Shown here piece by piece: positions 52,425 through 60,237 of a stretch of 64,000 nucleotides of DNA. This DNA is from Olleya aquimaris. GTDB taxonomy: Bacteria; Bacteroidota; Bacteroidia; Flavobacteriales; Flavobacteriaceae. Position 1 is the stretch's first letter. Each line of letters opens with the position of its first letter. The position numbers and the translations under genes are program-made. The DNA lies in contig NZ_QLLO01000002.1 in NCBI RefSeq assembly GCF_003259525.1, positions 1 through 64,000 on the forward strand. Reading direction: 5' to 3'. The notes below the pieces were generated by a model, which worked only from the letters and a program-made list of their open reading frames with translations, was not told the origin of the DNA and did not search any database.

Positions 52425-52432
52425 CAAATATA
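52425..52432 (-). promoter_or_regulatory. -7 box of the DUF4870 gene
   Basis: TATATTTG on the minus strand, 29 bp before the start. Confidence 0.45.
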
Positions 52433-52539
52433 TATCTAAAAGAAGGTATTATGCAATACAAAGTACTAAAAATTAACATTTTTTTAACATAGTAGAATGT
52501 CAATTATTTTCAATAATTTAGCTGAAAATAGACCAATAC

Positions 52540-52995
52540 ATGAACATATCTCCCAGTAAACTCAATGCATTTACCATGATTAAATTACCATCTGCTTACT
52601 TTTGTGGTGTACGTACTAAAGTACTAAACGACCAGCAGTGTATAACTACCGTTAAACATAGATGGATAAACCAAAACCCTTTTAATTCTATGTTTTGGGC
52701 AGTTCAAGGGATGGCAGCAGAGTTTGCTACTGGTGCAATGATGATGATGAAAATTAAAGCATCTGGAAAAAAAGTATCTATGTTAGTCACCTCTAACAAT
52801 GCTACGTTTACTAAAAAAGCAACTGGAAGAATCACTTTTATGTGTAATGATGGTCACAAAGTAGATCAAGCACTAGCTGAAGCTATTAAAACAGGTGAAG
52901 GACAGACTATAACCATGCAATCTATTGGTACCAACCAAGAAGGATTAGTGGTCTCTACATTTAATTTTGAATGGTCTATTAAAGTCAAAGGTTAG
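52540..52995 (+). CDS. DUF4442 (hotdog-fold thioesterase-like) protein
   Basis: 151 residues, cytoplasmic. Hotdog-type features: KHRWINQNPFNSMFWAVQGMAAEFATG, which carries the N/F(N)S-type DUF4442 signature (core NPFNSMFWAVQGMAAE), and a beta-rich C-terminal half (NATFTKKATGRITFMC). DUF4442 proteins resemble acyl-CoA thioesterases; activity has not been inferred here. 61 bp upstream of the AIM24-like gene. Confidence 0.87.
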   Translation: MNISPSKLNAFTMIKLPSAYFCGVRTKVLNDQQCITTVKHRWINQNPFNSMFWAVQGMAAEFATGAMMMMKIKASGKKVSMLVTSNNATFTKKATGRITFMCNDGHKVDQALAEAIKTGEGQTITMQSIGTNQEGLVVSTFNFEWSIKVKG

Positions 52996-53056
52996 ATTTT
53001 AATTTGTAACAAATTACTTAAAGAAGCAACATATAATAAATTAAAACTTTAAAGAT

Positions 53057-53887
53057 ATGTACCGTAAAGACCAATTACCAGAACATAACAAAAATGCTCA
53101 CGAGATAGATTTTGAGATTTTTGGAGAAGAAATGCAATATGTAGAAATAGAATTAGATCCGCAAGAAGGTGTTATTGCTGAAGCAGGAAGCTTTATGATG
53201 ATGGATGATGGCATCAAAATGGAAACTATTTTTGGAGATGGCTCTAAAAATGATACTGGTTTTTTAGGTAAAATATTTGGCGCAGGAAAACGATTGCTAA
53301 CTGGCGAGAGTTTATTTATGACAGCCTTTTATAATAACCTTACAGGAAAACGTAAAGTTAGTTTTGCATCGCCTTATCCAGGAAAAATTGTTGCTATCGA
53401 TTTATTAGAGTATGGCGGAAAATTTATTTGTCAAAAAGATGCCTTTTTATGTGCAGCTAAAGGTGTTAGTGTAGGAATTGAATTTAGTAAAAAATTAGGT
53501 CGAGGCTTGTTTGGAGGAGAAGGGTTTATCATGCAAAAACTTGAAGGCGATGGTATGGCATTTGTACATGCTGGCGGAACATTGGCTAGAAAAGTATTGC
53601 AAGCAGGTGAAACATTACGAGTAGATACTGGTTGTATAGTTGGGTTTACACAAGACGTTAATTATGATATCGAGTTTGTTGGTGGTATAAAAAACACTGT
53701 TTTTGGTGGCGAAGGATTGTTTTTCGCAAAATTAGAAGGTCCAGGAGTGGTTTATGTACAATCCTTACCATTTAGTAGATTAGCTGGACGTGTTTTACAA
53801 AGTGTGCCAAGAGGAGGAAAAAGTAAAGGAGAGGGAAGTATTTTAGGTGGACTAGGTGATTTATTGGATGGAGATAACAGATTTTAG
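53057..53887 (+). CDS. TIGR00266 (AIM24-like) family protein
   Basis: 276 residues, no signal peptide. TIGR00266/AIM24 features: [28 protein letters not shown] (core [18 protein letters not shown]), FFITHYTN-like [41 protein letters not shown] and the paired [16 protein letters not shown]. The fold is a double-stranded beta-helix oligomer of unknown role in bacteria. Follows the DUF4442 gene on the same strand. Confidence 0.92.
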   Translation: MYRKDQLPEHNKNAHEIDFEIFGEEMQYVEIELDPQEGVIAEAGSFMMMDDGIKMETIFGDGSKNDTGFLGKIFGAGKRLLTGESLFMTAFYNNLTGKRKVSFASPYPGKIVAIDLLEYGGKFICQKDAFLCAAKGVSVGIEFSKKLGRGLFGGEGFIMQKLEGDGMAFVHAGGTLARKVLQAGETLRVDTGCIVGFTQDVNYDIEFVGGIKNTVFGGEGLFFAKLEGPGVVYVQSLPFSRLAGRVLQSVPRGGKSKGEGSILGGLGDLLDGDNRF

Positions 53888-54032
53888 TATCAATGAGTTA
53901 CTATTTTTTTACTGTTAAATTTCAAAAATTTTAACGTTTAAAAGTATTTTTTTATTACCTTTAATCGAAACAAATAAACCGTTTGCCTATTCTACAACAC
54001 TACTTATATTTAACTAAACCCTTTAATTAATT

Positions 54033-54230
54033 ATGGCAAGAGCAATGTTTGAGTACACCAAAACTGTACTTCAAAAAGTTAGTTTTGATACCACGTTGTT
54101 TTGCAAAGAAGTACAAAAAGCTCTGGAGAGGTTATTACCCTACGAGATAGAAGAGCTTAAGGTGTATATACAATCCTTAGTACAGCAAAACCCAAAACTA
54201 AATCAATGTTTAATTTATTTAAATCCTTAA
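54033..54230 (+). CDS. Small conserved-type helical protein
   Basis: 65 residues, cytoplasmic, helical, with motifs ARAMFEYTKTVLQKVSFD, FCKEVQKALERLLPYEIEEL and SLVQQNPKLNQCLIYLNP. I do not recognise a named domain, but it has a separate promoter region and its own terminator. Its sequence is well conserved in style among flavobacterial genomes as I recall. Function unknown. Confidence 0.75.
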   Translation: MARAMFEYTKTVLQKVSFDTTLFCKEVQKALERLLPYEIEELKVYIQSLVQQNPKLNQCLIYLNP

Positions 54231-54242
54231 CAAGATAAACTC

Positions 54243-54269
54243 AAAAGCGACCAACAGGTCGCTTTTTTT
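54243..54269 (+). terminator. Terminator overlapping the oxyR stop
   Basis: AAAAGCGACC-AACA-GGTCGCTTTT with a T tract, 12 bp after the 65-residue gene. It runs into the oxyR stop codon at 54268. Confidence 0.9.
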
Positions 54270-55206
54270 ATTTGCTAATTGGGCTAATTATTTGCACGTT
54301 CTGAAAAGCAATTGCACCTCTTACCACACCAGCAATAACATCTTGTAAAGCTTCAATGATTTGCATTTTAAGCTCACTTTTATGATAAATTAAACTCACT
54401 TCTCTTGCTGGAGAAGGTTCTGTAAAATAATGCAAGTTATTTTTTGCTTTGTCGTTTAAATCTAAAGTATGTAAATAGGGTAATAAGGTCATGCCTAAGC
54501 CTTCATTAGATAATTTAACTAAGGTTTCTATGCTTCCGCTTTCTAACTGGAACTTATCATCACTATGATGTTTAAACGCTTTACACAAGTTAATCACACC
54601 ATCTCTAAAACAGTGACCATCTTCTAATAATAACATGTCATCAATATCCAAATCGGAGACTTCTAACATTTTTTTATCCCTTAGTCTATGGTTTTGCGGG
54701 ACGTAAGCCACAAAAGGTTCAAAGTACAAGACACGTTCTTTAATGGTTTCGTTTTCTAAAGGGGTTGCAGCAATAGCAGCATCTAAATGTCCATCGTTTA
54801 TTCTAGAAATAATTTCCTCAGTGGTTAACTCTTCTATTTTAAGCTTAACTTTTGGATATTTTTTTACAAAGTTGTTTAAAAACATTGGGAGTAAGGTTGG
54901 CATAACGGTTGGGATAATCCCAAGTTTAAATTCGCCACCTATGTATCCTTTTTCTTGGTCTACAATGTCTTGTATTCTGTACGATTCGTTAACTATATTT
55001 CTAGCTTGTGTCACAATTTTTTTACCAACCTCTGTCAGTTCAATAGGTTTTTTACTTCGGTCAAAAATTAAAATATCTAATTGATCTTCTAATTTTTGTA
55101 TTTGCATACTTAGTGTAGGTTGCGTCACAAAGCATTTTTGTGCAGCTTTAGTAAAATTCTGGTTTTCTGCAACAGCAAGGACGTATGATAGTTGAGTAAT
55201 AGTCAT
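54268..55206 (-). CDS. oxyR: LysR-type peroxide sensor OxyR
   Basis: 312 residues. N-terminal winged HTH (LSYVLAVAENQNFTKAAQKCF, PTLSMQIQKLEDQL). The sensing domain carries GHCFRDGVINLC, where the two cysteines stand at the places of E. coli C199 and C208, nine apart, so disulfide sensing of hydrogen peroxide is expected. Divergent from dps with 105 bp between, the classic regulator-target pair. An ATAG-N7-CTAT element lies at 55211-55225. Confidence 0.95.
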   Translation of the reverse strand: MTITQLSYVLAVAENQNFTKAAQKCFVTQPTLSMQIQKLEDQLDILIFDRSKKPIELTEVGKKIVTQARNIVNESYRIQDIVDQEKGYIGGEFKLGIIPTVMPTLLPMFLNNFVKKYPKVKLKIEELTTEEIISRINDGHLDAAIAATPLENETIKERVLYFEPFVAYVPQNHRLRDKKMLEVSDLDIDDMLLLEDGHCFRDGVINLCKAFKHHSDDKFQLESGSIETLVKLSNEGLGMTLLPYLHTLDLNDKAKNNLHYFTEPSPAREVSLIYHKSELKMQIIEALQDVIAGVVRGAIAFQNVQIISPISK

Positions 55207-55210
55207 AATA

Positions 55211-55225
55211 ATAGTTTAAGACTAT
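55211..55225. promoter_or_regulatory. OxyR-like half operator
   Basis: ATAG-TTTAAGA-CTAT has the exact N7 spacing of the OxyR consensus half. The second half is poor. It lies 5 bp upstream of the oxyR start in the divergent oxyR-dps region. Confidence 0.4.
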
Positions 55226-55311
55226 AAAAATATAAAATCTATCAATAAAATTTATAATAAATCGAAATTATTTCGCTGTAAATTTATATTAAATAAAAAA
55301 ACAATACCATT

Positions 55312-55791
55312 ATGACATTAAATAGTCTTGGATTAGACACCAAAAAAACAAAAGAATTAGCAAATCAGTTAAACCATTTATTAGCTAATTTTCAAATATA
55401 TTATCAGAATTTAAGAGGTATCCATTGGAATATTAAAGGGAAAAACTTTTTTGACTTACATGTAAAGTTTGAAGAGTTGTATACAGACGCTAATATGAAA
55501 GTAGATTTAATTGCAGAGCGTGTGTTAACTTTAGGCGAAACCCCTTTACATACCTTTGAAGATTACATTAAACAAGCCAAAGTGCCTGTTGGACATAACG
55601 TGTCTAAAGACGAAAACGCTGTTGCTTTAATTGTAACCTCGTTAACCGAATTATTAAAAATAGAACGACACATTTTAAACGCATCTGACGATGCTAATGA
55701 TGAAGGTACCAATTCTATGATGAGCGATTTTATTACCGAACAAGAAAAAACGGTGTGGATGATGAATGCTTGGTTGGGTAAAAGTCTTTAA
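55312..55791 (+). CDS. dps: Dps-family DNA protection ferritin
   Basis: 159 residues. Dps dodecamers oxidise iron with peroxide and bind DNA. Ferroxidase residues are seen in RGIHWNIKGKNFFDLHVKFEELY (His, Asp and Glu across the dimer interface, core HWNIKGKNFFDLHVKFEE). LAERVLTLG and IAERVLTLGETPL fit the family. Divergent from oxyR, likely its target. Confidence 0.95.
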   Translation: MTLNSLGLDTKKTKELANQLNHLLANFQIYYQNLRGIHWNIKGKNFFDLHVKFEELYTDANMKVDLIAERVLTLGETPLHTFEDYIKQAKVPVGHNVSKDENAVALIVTSLTELLKIERHILNASDDANDEGTNSMMSDFITEQEKTVWMMNAWLGKSL

Positions 55792-55810
55792 TTAGAATTA
55801 ATTAATAGCA

Positions 55811-55842
55811 AAAAAAAGAGCAACGTATGTTGCTCTTTTTTT
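55811..55842. terminator. Terminator of dps
   Basis: AAAAAAAGAGCAAC-GTAT-GTTGCTCTTTTTTT, a perfect 14-bp stem. It ends 9 bp before the TTTAACGG start of cassette 2 element. Confidence 0.93.
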
Positions 55843-55851
55843 GTTTTTTAC

Positions 55852-55986
55852 TTTAACGGTCTAATAGAACCGTCAGTCACGGGATTAAAGTTAATAATTT
55901 TCGGTTAAGAAATAACTTTGGCAATTCCGAGTGGATTTGACTACGTCCGAATCCGACGTAATTGCTGTTATACAATGTTAGCAAAC
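55852..55986. repeat. Left flank element of cassette 2
   Basis: Begins TTTAACGG like the left element of cassette 1, contains a GGATT / AATCC inner stem (55933-55954), and ends TTATACA, two bases, then GTTAGCAAAC (55977-55986). That 10-mer is the inverted copy of 57466-57475. Inner sequence differs from that of cassette 1 while the ends correspond. Confidence 0.6.
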
Positions 55987-55987
55987 G

Positions 55988-57436
55988 TTATTTTTTCACA
56001 ATTTTTCTATTAAAAATACCCTTTTCAGTTTCTATTTTTAGAATGTAAATTCCACTTGATAAAAGCGAAACATCAATAGAGTTATTTTGAGATGCAAGAA
56101 TAAACTTTCCTTTTAAATCATAAACCTTTAAACTGCTTATAGACTTTGAAGCACTCACATTTAAAACATCTAATACAGGATTAGGGTATATTGAAAAATC
56201 AAATTCATACTCATGCTCATCTATACTGAGCGTATAACCACAGTCTGTACTAAAACTGTTTGCAGCATCTCTGTTAATCCAATTGGCATTAGAATACGCA
56301 ACATCATCTACTTGAATACAATTAAGGTTCGGGGTAAAAATACTTATAAATTGAGTTATGTTAGTATTAGTGCCATTTTGCACATTTAATTCTGTCAGAT
56401 TACTATTATCAGAAACAAATAGATTTGTAAGATTGGTGTGAAGACTTATATCTAACCCAGTTATACCTGTTCCGTTAACTCTCAGAGTTGATAGATTGGT
56501 GTTTGAAAGATTAAGGTTCGATAAGTTTGATGCTCCAGACGCAATTAAAATTGATAGATTTGAGTTAGTACTTACATCAAGCGTTGAAAGATTTGTACTA
56601 CTTACATCAAGCGTTGAAAGATTTGTACTACTTACATCAAGCGATGAAAGATTGGTATTACTTGCATTAAGCGTTGAAAGATTTGGGTTTGAACTTACAT
56701 CAAGCGTTAAAAGATTTGGGATTGAACTTACATCAAGCGATGAAAGATTGGTATTACTTGCATTAAGCGTTGAAAGATTTGGGTTTGAACTTACATCAAG
56801 CGTTGAAAGATTTGTACTACTTACATCAAGCGCTGAAAGATTTGAGTTAGTACTTACATCAAGCGTTGAAAGATTGGTATTACTTACATCAAGCGTTAAA
56901 AGATTTGAGTTAATACTTACATCAAGCGTTGAAAGATTTGGGTTTGAACTTACATCAAGCGTTGAAAGATTAGTATTACTTACATTAAGCGTTGAAAGAT
57001 TTGTATTAATTACATCTATATAAGAAATTGAAAGAGCGCCAGAAATATTAAGACTATTAAGATTTTGACTATTTGATAAATCAAGATCTGAAGTAATATT
57101 AAAATTTCCAGATAAATCAACAGTTATAAGATTTGTATTACTACTTAAATCAACAGTCGTTAAAGCTGGTTTTCCAGTCACAATTAGGGTTTCCAATGCA
57201 GAAAAATCTTCAATACCAGTCAAATTAGATGGATTATAAGAACCACTATTTAAGGTGAAAGAAGTTACAGTATTAATATTAGCGGTTAACACTTGTCCGT
57301 CGATTACATCGTCTAATCCTAAATCAATTAAACGTTGTTCAAAATCGTTATCAGGTATAGCTGTAGTCTGAGCAAAACTTAGCTGCATTACGGAAATAAA
57401 ACTTAATAAATAAAGAAATGTAGTTTTTTGTAGCAT
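55988..57436 (-). CDS. T9SS type A protein with repetitive NLSTLDVSS modules
   Basis: 482 residues. Signal peptide (LLSFISVMQLSFAQ). After a short N-terminal LRR-like segment (FEQRLIDLGLDD), residues about 94-352 consist of some 20 repeats of 10-11 residues, NLSTLDVSSxx, which can be read as a 21-22 residue LRR or a beta-helix variant. The C-terminal sorting domain (FSIYPNPVLDVLNVSASKS, LKVYDLKGKFI, LSSGIYILKIETEKG) marks T9SS type A export. It is a surface protein of unknown ligand. Carried in an accessory cassette with inverted-repeat flanks. Confidence 0.88.
   Translation of the reverse strand: MLQKTTFLYLLSFISVMQLSFAQTTAIPDNDFEQRLIDLGLDDVIDGQVLTANINTVTSFTLNSGSYNPSNLTGIEDFSALETLIVTGKPALTTVDLSSNTNLITVDLSGNFNITSDLDLSNSQNLNSLNISGALSISYIDVINTNLSTLNVSNTNLSTLDVSSNPNLSTLDVSINSNLLTLDVSNTNLSTLDVSTNSNLSALDVSSTNLSTLDVSSNPNLSTLNASNTNLSSLDVSSIPNLLTLDVSSNPNLSTLNASNTNLSSLDVSSTNLSTLDVSSTNLSTLDVSTNSNLSILIASGASNLSNLNLSNTNLSTLRVNGTGITGLDISLHTNLTNLFVSDNSNLTELNVQNGTNTNITQFISIFTPNLNCIQVDDVAYSNANWINRDAANSFSTDCGYTLSIDEHEYEFDFSIYPNPVLDVLNVSASKSISSLKVYDLKGKFILASQNNSIDVSLLSSGIYILKIETEKGIFNRKIVKK
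56480..57005 (-). repeat. Tandem 30-33 nt coding repeats
   Basis: Units such as CTTACATCAAGCGTTGAAAG recur many times with near-identity (on the plus strand), some in direct tandem. Their homogeneity suggests recent expansion or contraction by slippage or unequal recombination. Confidence 0.9.
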
Positions 57437-57465
57437 ATTATTGTAGTTATTGGTTTGTTTTTAAT

Positions 57466-57556
57466 GTTTGCTAACTTATATGATACAAAAACGTTTAAAT
57501 ACTTCGACAAGCTTAGTACAAGTGTTTAATATCAGTCGTTAAACGAAGTTACTTGA
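57466..57556. repeat. Right flank element of cassette 2
   Basis: GTTTGCTAAC (57466-57475), then TTATATGATACAAAAACG, TTTAAATACTTCGACAAGCT, TAGTACAAG and TCAGTCGTTAAACGAA. About 80 bp align with 35038-35124 of cassette 1, with scattered changes. Confidence 0.75.
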
Positions 57557-57587
57557 AAAATGTGACAAAGTCAAATAGCATTATAAC

Positions 57588-57614
57588 AAAAAAAAAGCCA
57601 CTATTAAGTGGCTT
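57588..57614 (-). terminator. Terminator of the DUF2141 gene
   Basis: AAGCCACT-ATTA-AGTGGCTT with a T run on the minus strand, 27 bp beyond the stop. Confidence 0.85.
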
Positions 57615-57640
57615 GATAACTATTCGGTTTTTTGATGTGG

Positions 57641-58108
57641 TTAGAAGCGTATGTTAAATTCTAAATCTTCGTTTGTAACTTCAAATTTAGCTTCAGAAAA
57701 TTGTGGTGGTCCATAGCTTAAAGGGTTGTTTGACATCCCATAGCTTTCTTGTGGCATACCGTTTTCAAAATCCATACGGTTGTTAGTATTAACATCGTGT
57801 AATGCCATAATAGAGTAGGTACCTGGTTGTACGTTTTTAAAGGTAATGCTAACAGAATTGTTTTCTATTACTGTATTTATATTTTGTACACCTAGGCTTT
57901 TCATCCATGTGTCTTTAGTGTGTAGAGCTAACATAACTTGTCCAGTGTTGTTTTTTACATTATTTATAGTCACTGTTATGGTTTGTCCTTCTTCGGTAGC
58001 AACCTCAGTTTCAGTTTGAGCAACGGTTAGTGTTAAGCTAAATACAAATAAAACTAAAGTAGTTAATAGGTTTCTTTTTAATGGGTTTGGTGTTGTTGAT
58101 GTTTTCAT
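57641..58108 (-). CDS. Secreted DUF2141 domain protein
   Basis: 155 residues. Signal peptide near residues 12-30 (LLTTLVLFVFSLTLTVAQ). DUF2141 beta-sandwich: ITVTINNVKNNTGQVMLALHT, VSITFKNVQPGTYSIMALHDVN (core VQPGTYSIMALHDVN), MDFENGMPQESYGMSN. Common exported protein in Bacteroidota, function unknown. Transcribed after an OmpA-type gene with about 100 bp between. Confidence 0.9.
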   Translation of the reverse strand: MKTSTTPNPLKRNLLTTLVLFVFSLTLTVAQTETEVATEEGQTITVTINNVKNNTGQVMLALHTKDTWMKSLGVQNINTVIENNSVSITFKNVQPGTYSIMALHDVNTNNRMDFENGMPQESYGMSNNPLSYGPPQFSEAKFEVTNEDLEFNIRF

Positions 58109-58210
58109 GATGTGTGGTTTTATTGTTTAACACTTCAAAAGTGCAACAAACCGTTGTGTTTCACTAAAACATCTAACCCAGTTGTTATTTTTTATAGATG
58201 AGTTGTTACA

Positions 58211-59452
58211 TTATTGCAATGGAATAATTTCTACACGTCTATTTTTCTGGCGTCCTTCCTCTGTATTGGTTCTATCAATCGGGAATTCTTCTCCAAATCC
58301 TTTGGTGATTAACATGGTAATATCCACACCTTTATCAACCAAGTAAGCTCTAACTGCATTAGCGCGTTCTAAAGATAGTTTCAAGTTGGTTTCGTTAGAC
58401 GAGGTATTATCTGTATGTCCAGAAATTTCATAAGTTTTAAACTTAGAATTTTTCATAAACTGTGCAACATTGTCTAATATGTTTTGACTGTCTTCTGTAA
58501 TATCAGCCTTGCTTAATTCAAAATAAATTAAAACAGGTTTATTAGATATCGTGGTGTTTGTTGGCTCTTTTTTAAGTTCTGGACAGCCATTATTACTACT
58601 TAGTCCTTTGTTTTGAGGGCACTTATCAAACTTGTCTGGAACACCGTCTCCATCGGTATCTGGTGGTGGACATCCTCTGTTAGATTGCTCTCCTGCTACA
58701 TTTGGACATCTATCATAAGGGTCAGGAACACCATCGTTATCTGTATCTGGACAACCATTTAAAGTTCCTGGCATATCTGGACAAGCATCGTCTTTATCTG
58801 CAATACCATCTTTGTCTTTGTCTGGACAACCGTCTAAACTTGCCAAACCAAACACGTTTGGACATTGGTCTTCTTCGTTAATAATACCATCGTTATCGCT
58901 ATCTGTACCTCCAAATTTAAAAATTATTCCAACCGAGTGCTGATAGTGTTTTAAGCCATATTCTTCAAATGCATGCTTGTAAACTGATTGGGCAGTTAGT
59001 CCAAAATTATAAGTCAACCATACATTAATACCAACTCCAACATTAACAGTTCCTGCACCAATTTCATCCAGCCAAGTATAACCACCACCTAAAGCAACAT
59101 AAGGGTTAACCACAAAACTATTGGATAAGTTTAATTTAAATAATCCGTCCAAAGAGATTAACGGAAACTTCTCATCAAGATCAACGTAATTTTGCTTAAC
59201 TCCGCTAAGCGAAATAGTAGATTCAAAAGATAATTTTCCACGTATATGTCTGGCTAAGCCAATTTTAAAACCTGCTGGATCCCAATTCCATGTTTTAAAA
59301 CGTCCCTCTTCACCAGGAAGTGATCTTACAGGATTGTTTATGGCATTGGTACTTAAGCTTGCAGTCCAAGGAGAATAATCGTCTTGGGCTTGTAAATTAC
59401 TAGAAAAGCATAACGGGAGAATAACAGTTAGTAGTAAAACTAATCGTTTCAT
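58211..59452 (-). CDS. OmpA family protein with TSP3 repeats
   Basis: 413 residues with a signal peptide (LVLLLTVILPLCFSSNLQA). An N-terminal eight-stranded barrel (about 25-180, ending FGGTDS) is followed by five thrombospondin type 3 calcium loops (DSDNDGIINEEDQCP, DKDKDGIADKDDACP, DTDNDGVPDPYDRCP, DTDGDGVPDKFDKCP) and the OmpA peptidoglycan-binding domain (ILDNVAQFMKNSKFKTYEIS, GHTDNTSSNETNL, RRVEIIP). It tethers outer membrane to peptidoglycan. Confidence 0.95.
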   Translation of the reverse strand: MKRLVLLLTVILPLCFSSNLQAQDDYSPWTASLSTNAINNPVRSLPGEEGRFKTWNWDPAGFKIGLARHIRGKLSFESTISLSGVKQNYVDLDEKFPLISLDGLFKLNLSNSFVVNPYVALGGGYTWLDEIGAGTVNVGVGINVWLTYNFGLTAQSVYKHAFEEYGLKHYQHSVGIIFKFGGTDSDNDGIINEEDQCPNVFGLASLDGCPDKDKDGIADKDDACPDMPGTLNGCPDTDNDGVPDPYDRCPNVAGEQSNRGCPPPDTDGDGVPDKFDKCPQNKGLSSNNGCPELKKEPTNTTISNKPVLIYFELSKADITEDSQNILDNVAQFMKNSKFKTYEISGHTDNTSSNETNLKLSLERANAVRAYLVDKGVDITMLITKGFGEEFPIDRTNTEEGRQKNRRVEIIPLQ

Positions 59453-59611
59453 GGTTTAAAGAATATTGATTAATAGCAATGCCAAGATAGGTTAAAAAAG
59501 ATAATATTAAAAATAAATTACTAATCTGTTGTCCCTAAGAGTTTAAGTATACTAGGGTTTTATATAATACATTGGTTGTTTTTTTTATTATTAAAACCAT
59601 TAATAAAGTGT

Positions 59612-59619
59612 TAGTTTTG
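59612..59619 (+). promoter_or_regulatory. -7 box of the TRIC-family gene
   Basis: TAGTTTTG (TAnnTTTG), 14 bp before the ATG; leader would be very short. Confidence 0.4.
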
Positions 59620-59633
59620 CTTTTTTATAGCGT

Positions 59634-60236
59634 ATGTTTTACATCATAGATATTTTAGGAACTATTGCATTTGCAATATCAGGAGTGTTAGTGGCGCTTA
59701 ATAAGCGTATGGACGCTTTTGGCATACTTATTATAGCATTTGTTACTGCTGTTGGTGGTGGAACCTTGCGTGATATTTTAATTGGTGAAACTCCTGTAAG
59801 TTGGATGAAAGACATGACGTTTATTTACGTAATTATTTTGTCCACAATATTTGCAGTGGTGTTTAGAAATAAGATTGATTATTTACGTAAGTCTTTATTT
59901 TTATTTGATACCATTGGTATTGGTTTATATACAGTTGTTGGAGTTGAAAAAGGAATTAACGCAGGACTTCACCCTATAATCTGTATATTTTTAGGGACCA
60001 TGTCTGCGTGTTTTGGTGGTGTAATTAGAGATATTTTATGTAATGAAATACCAGTAATTTTTAGAAAAGAAGTGTATGCTACTGCATGTATTTTAGGAGG
60101 TGTCACTTACTTTCTAGTTATAAAATTACCTATTGCGTCGGATGTTGTGTTTGTTATCGCAGGAGCAGTTGTTATAACCGTTAGGTTAATTGCTGTTAAG
60201 TTTAAAGTAAGTTTGCCTAGTTTGTATAAAGATTAA
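59634..60236 (+). CDS. TRIC (UPF0126) family cation channel
   Basis: 200 residues with about six to seven membrane helices. The two glycine-rich repeats of the TRIC fold are visible: FVTAVGGGTLRDILIGETPV and MSACFGGVIRDILCNEIPVIF. Bacterial TRIC homologues form trimeric K+ channels. Ends one base before the stop of the converging PLP-enzyme gene. Confidence 0.93.
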   Translation: MFYIIDILGTIAFAISGVLVALNKRMDAFGILIIAFVTAVGGGTLRDILIGETPVSWMKDMTFIYVIILSTIFAVVFRNKIDYLRKSLFLFDTIGIGLYTVVGVEKGINAGLHPIICIFLGTMSACFGGVIRDILCNEIPVIFRKEVYATACILGGVTYFLVIKLPIASDVVFVIAGAVVITVRLIAVKFKVSLPSLYKD

Positions 60237-60237
60237 C

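Noticed and set aside
56496-57023. 175-residue plus-strand frame ERFVLLTSSV
   Set aside because: Mirror of the NLSTLDVSS repeats on the opposite strand; the periodic sequence keeps all frames open.
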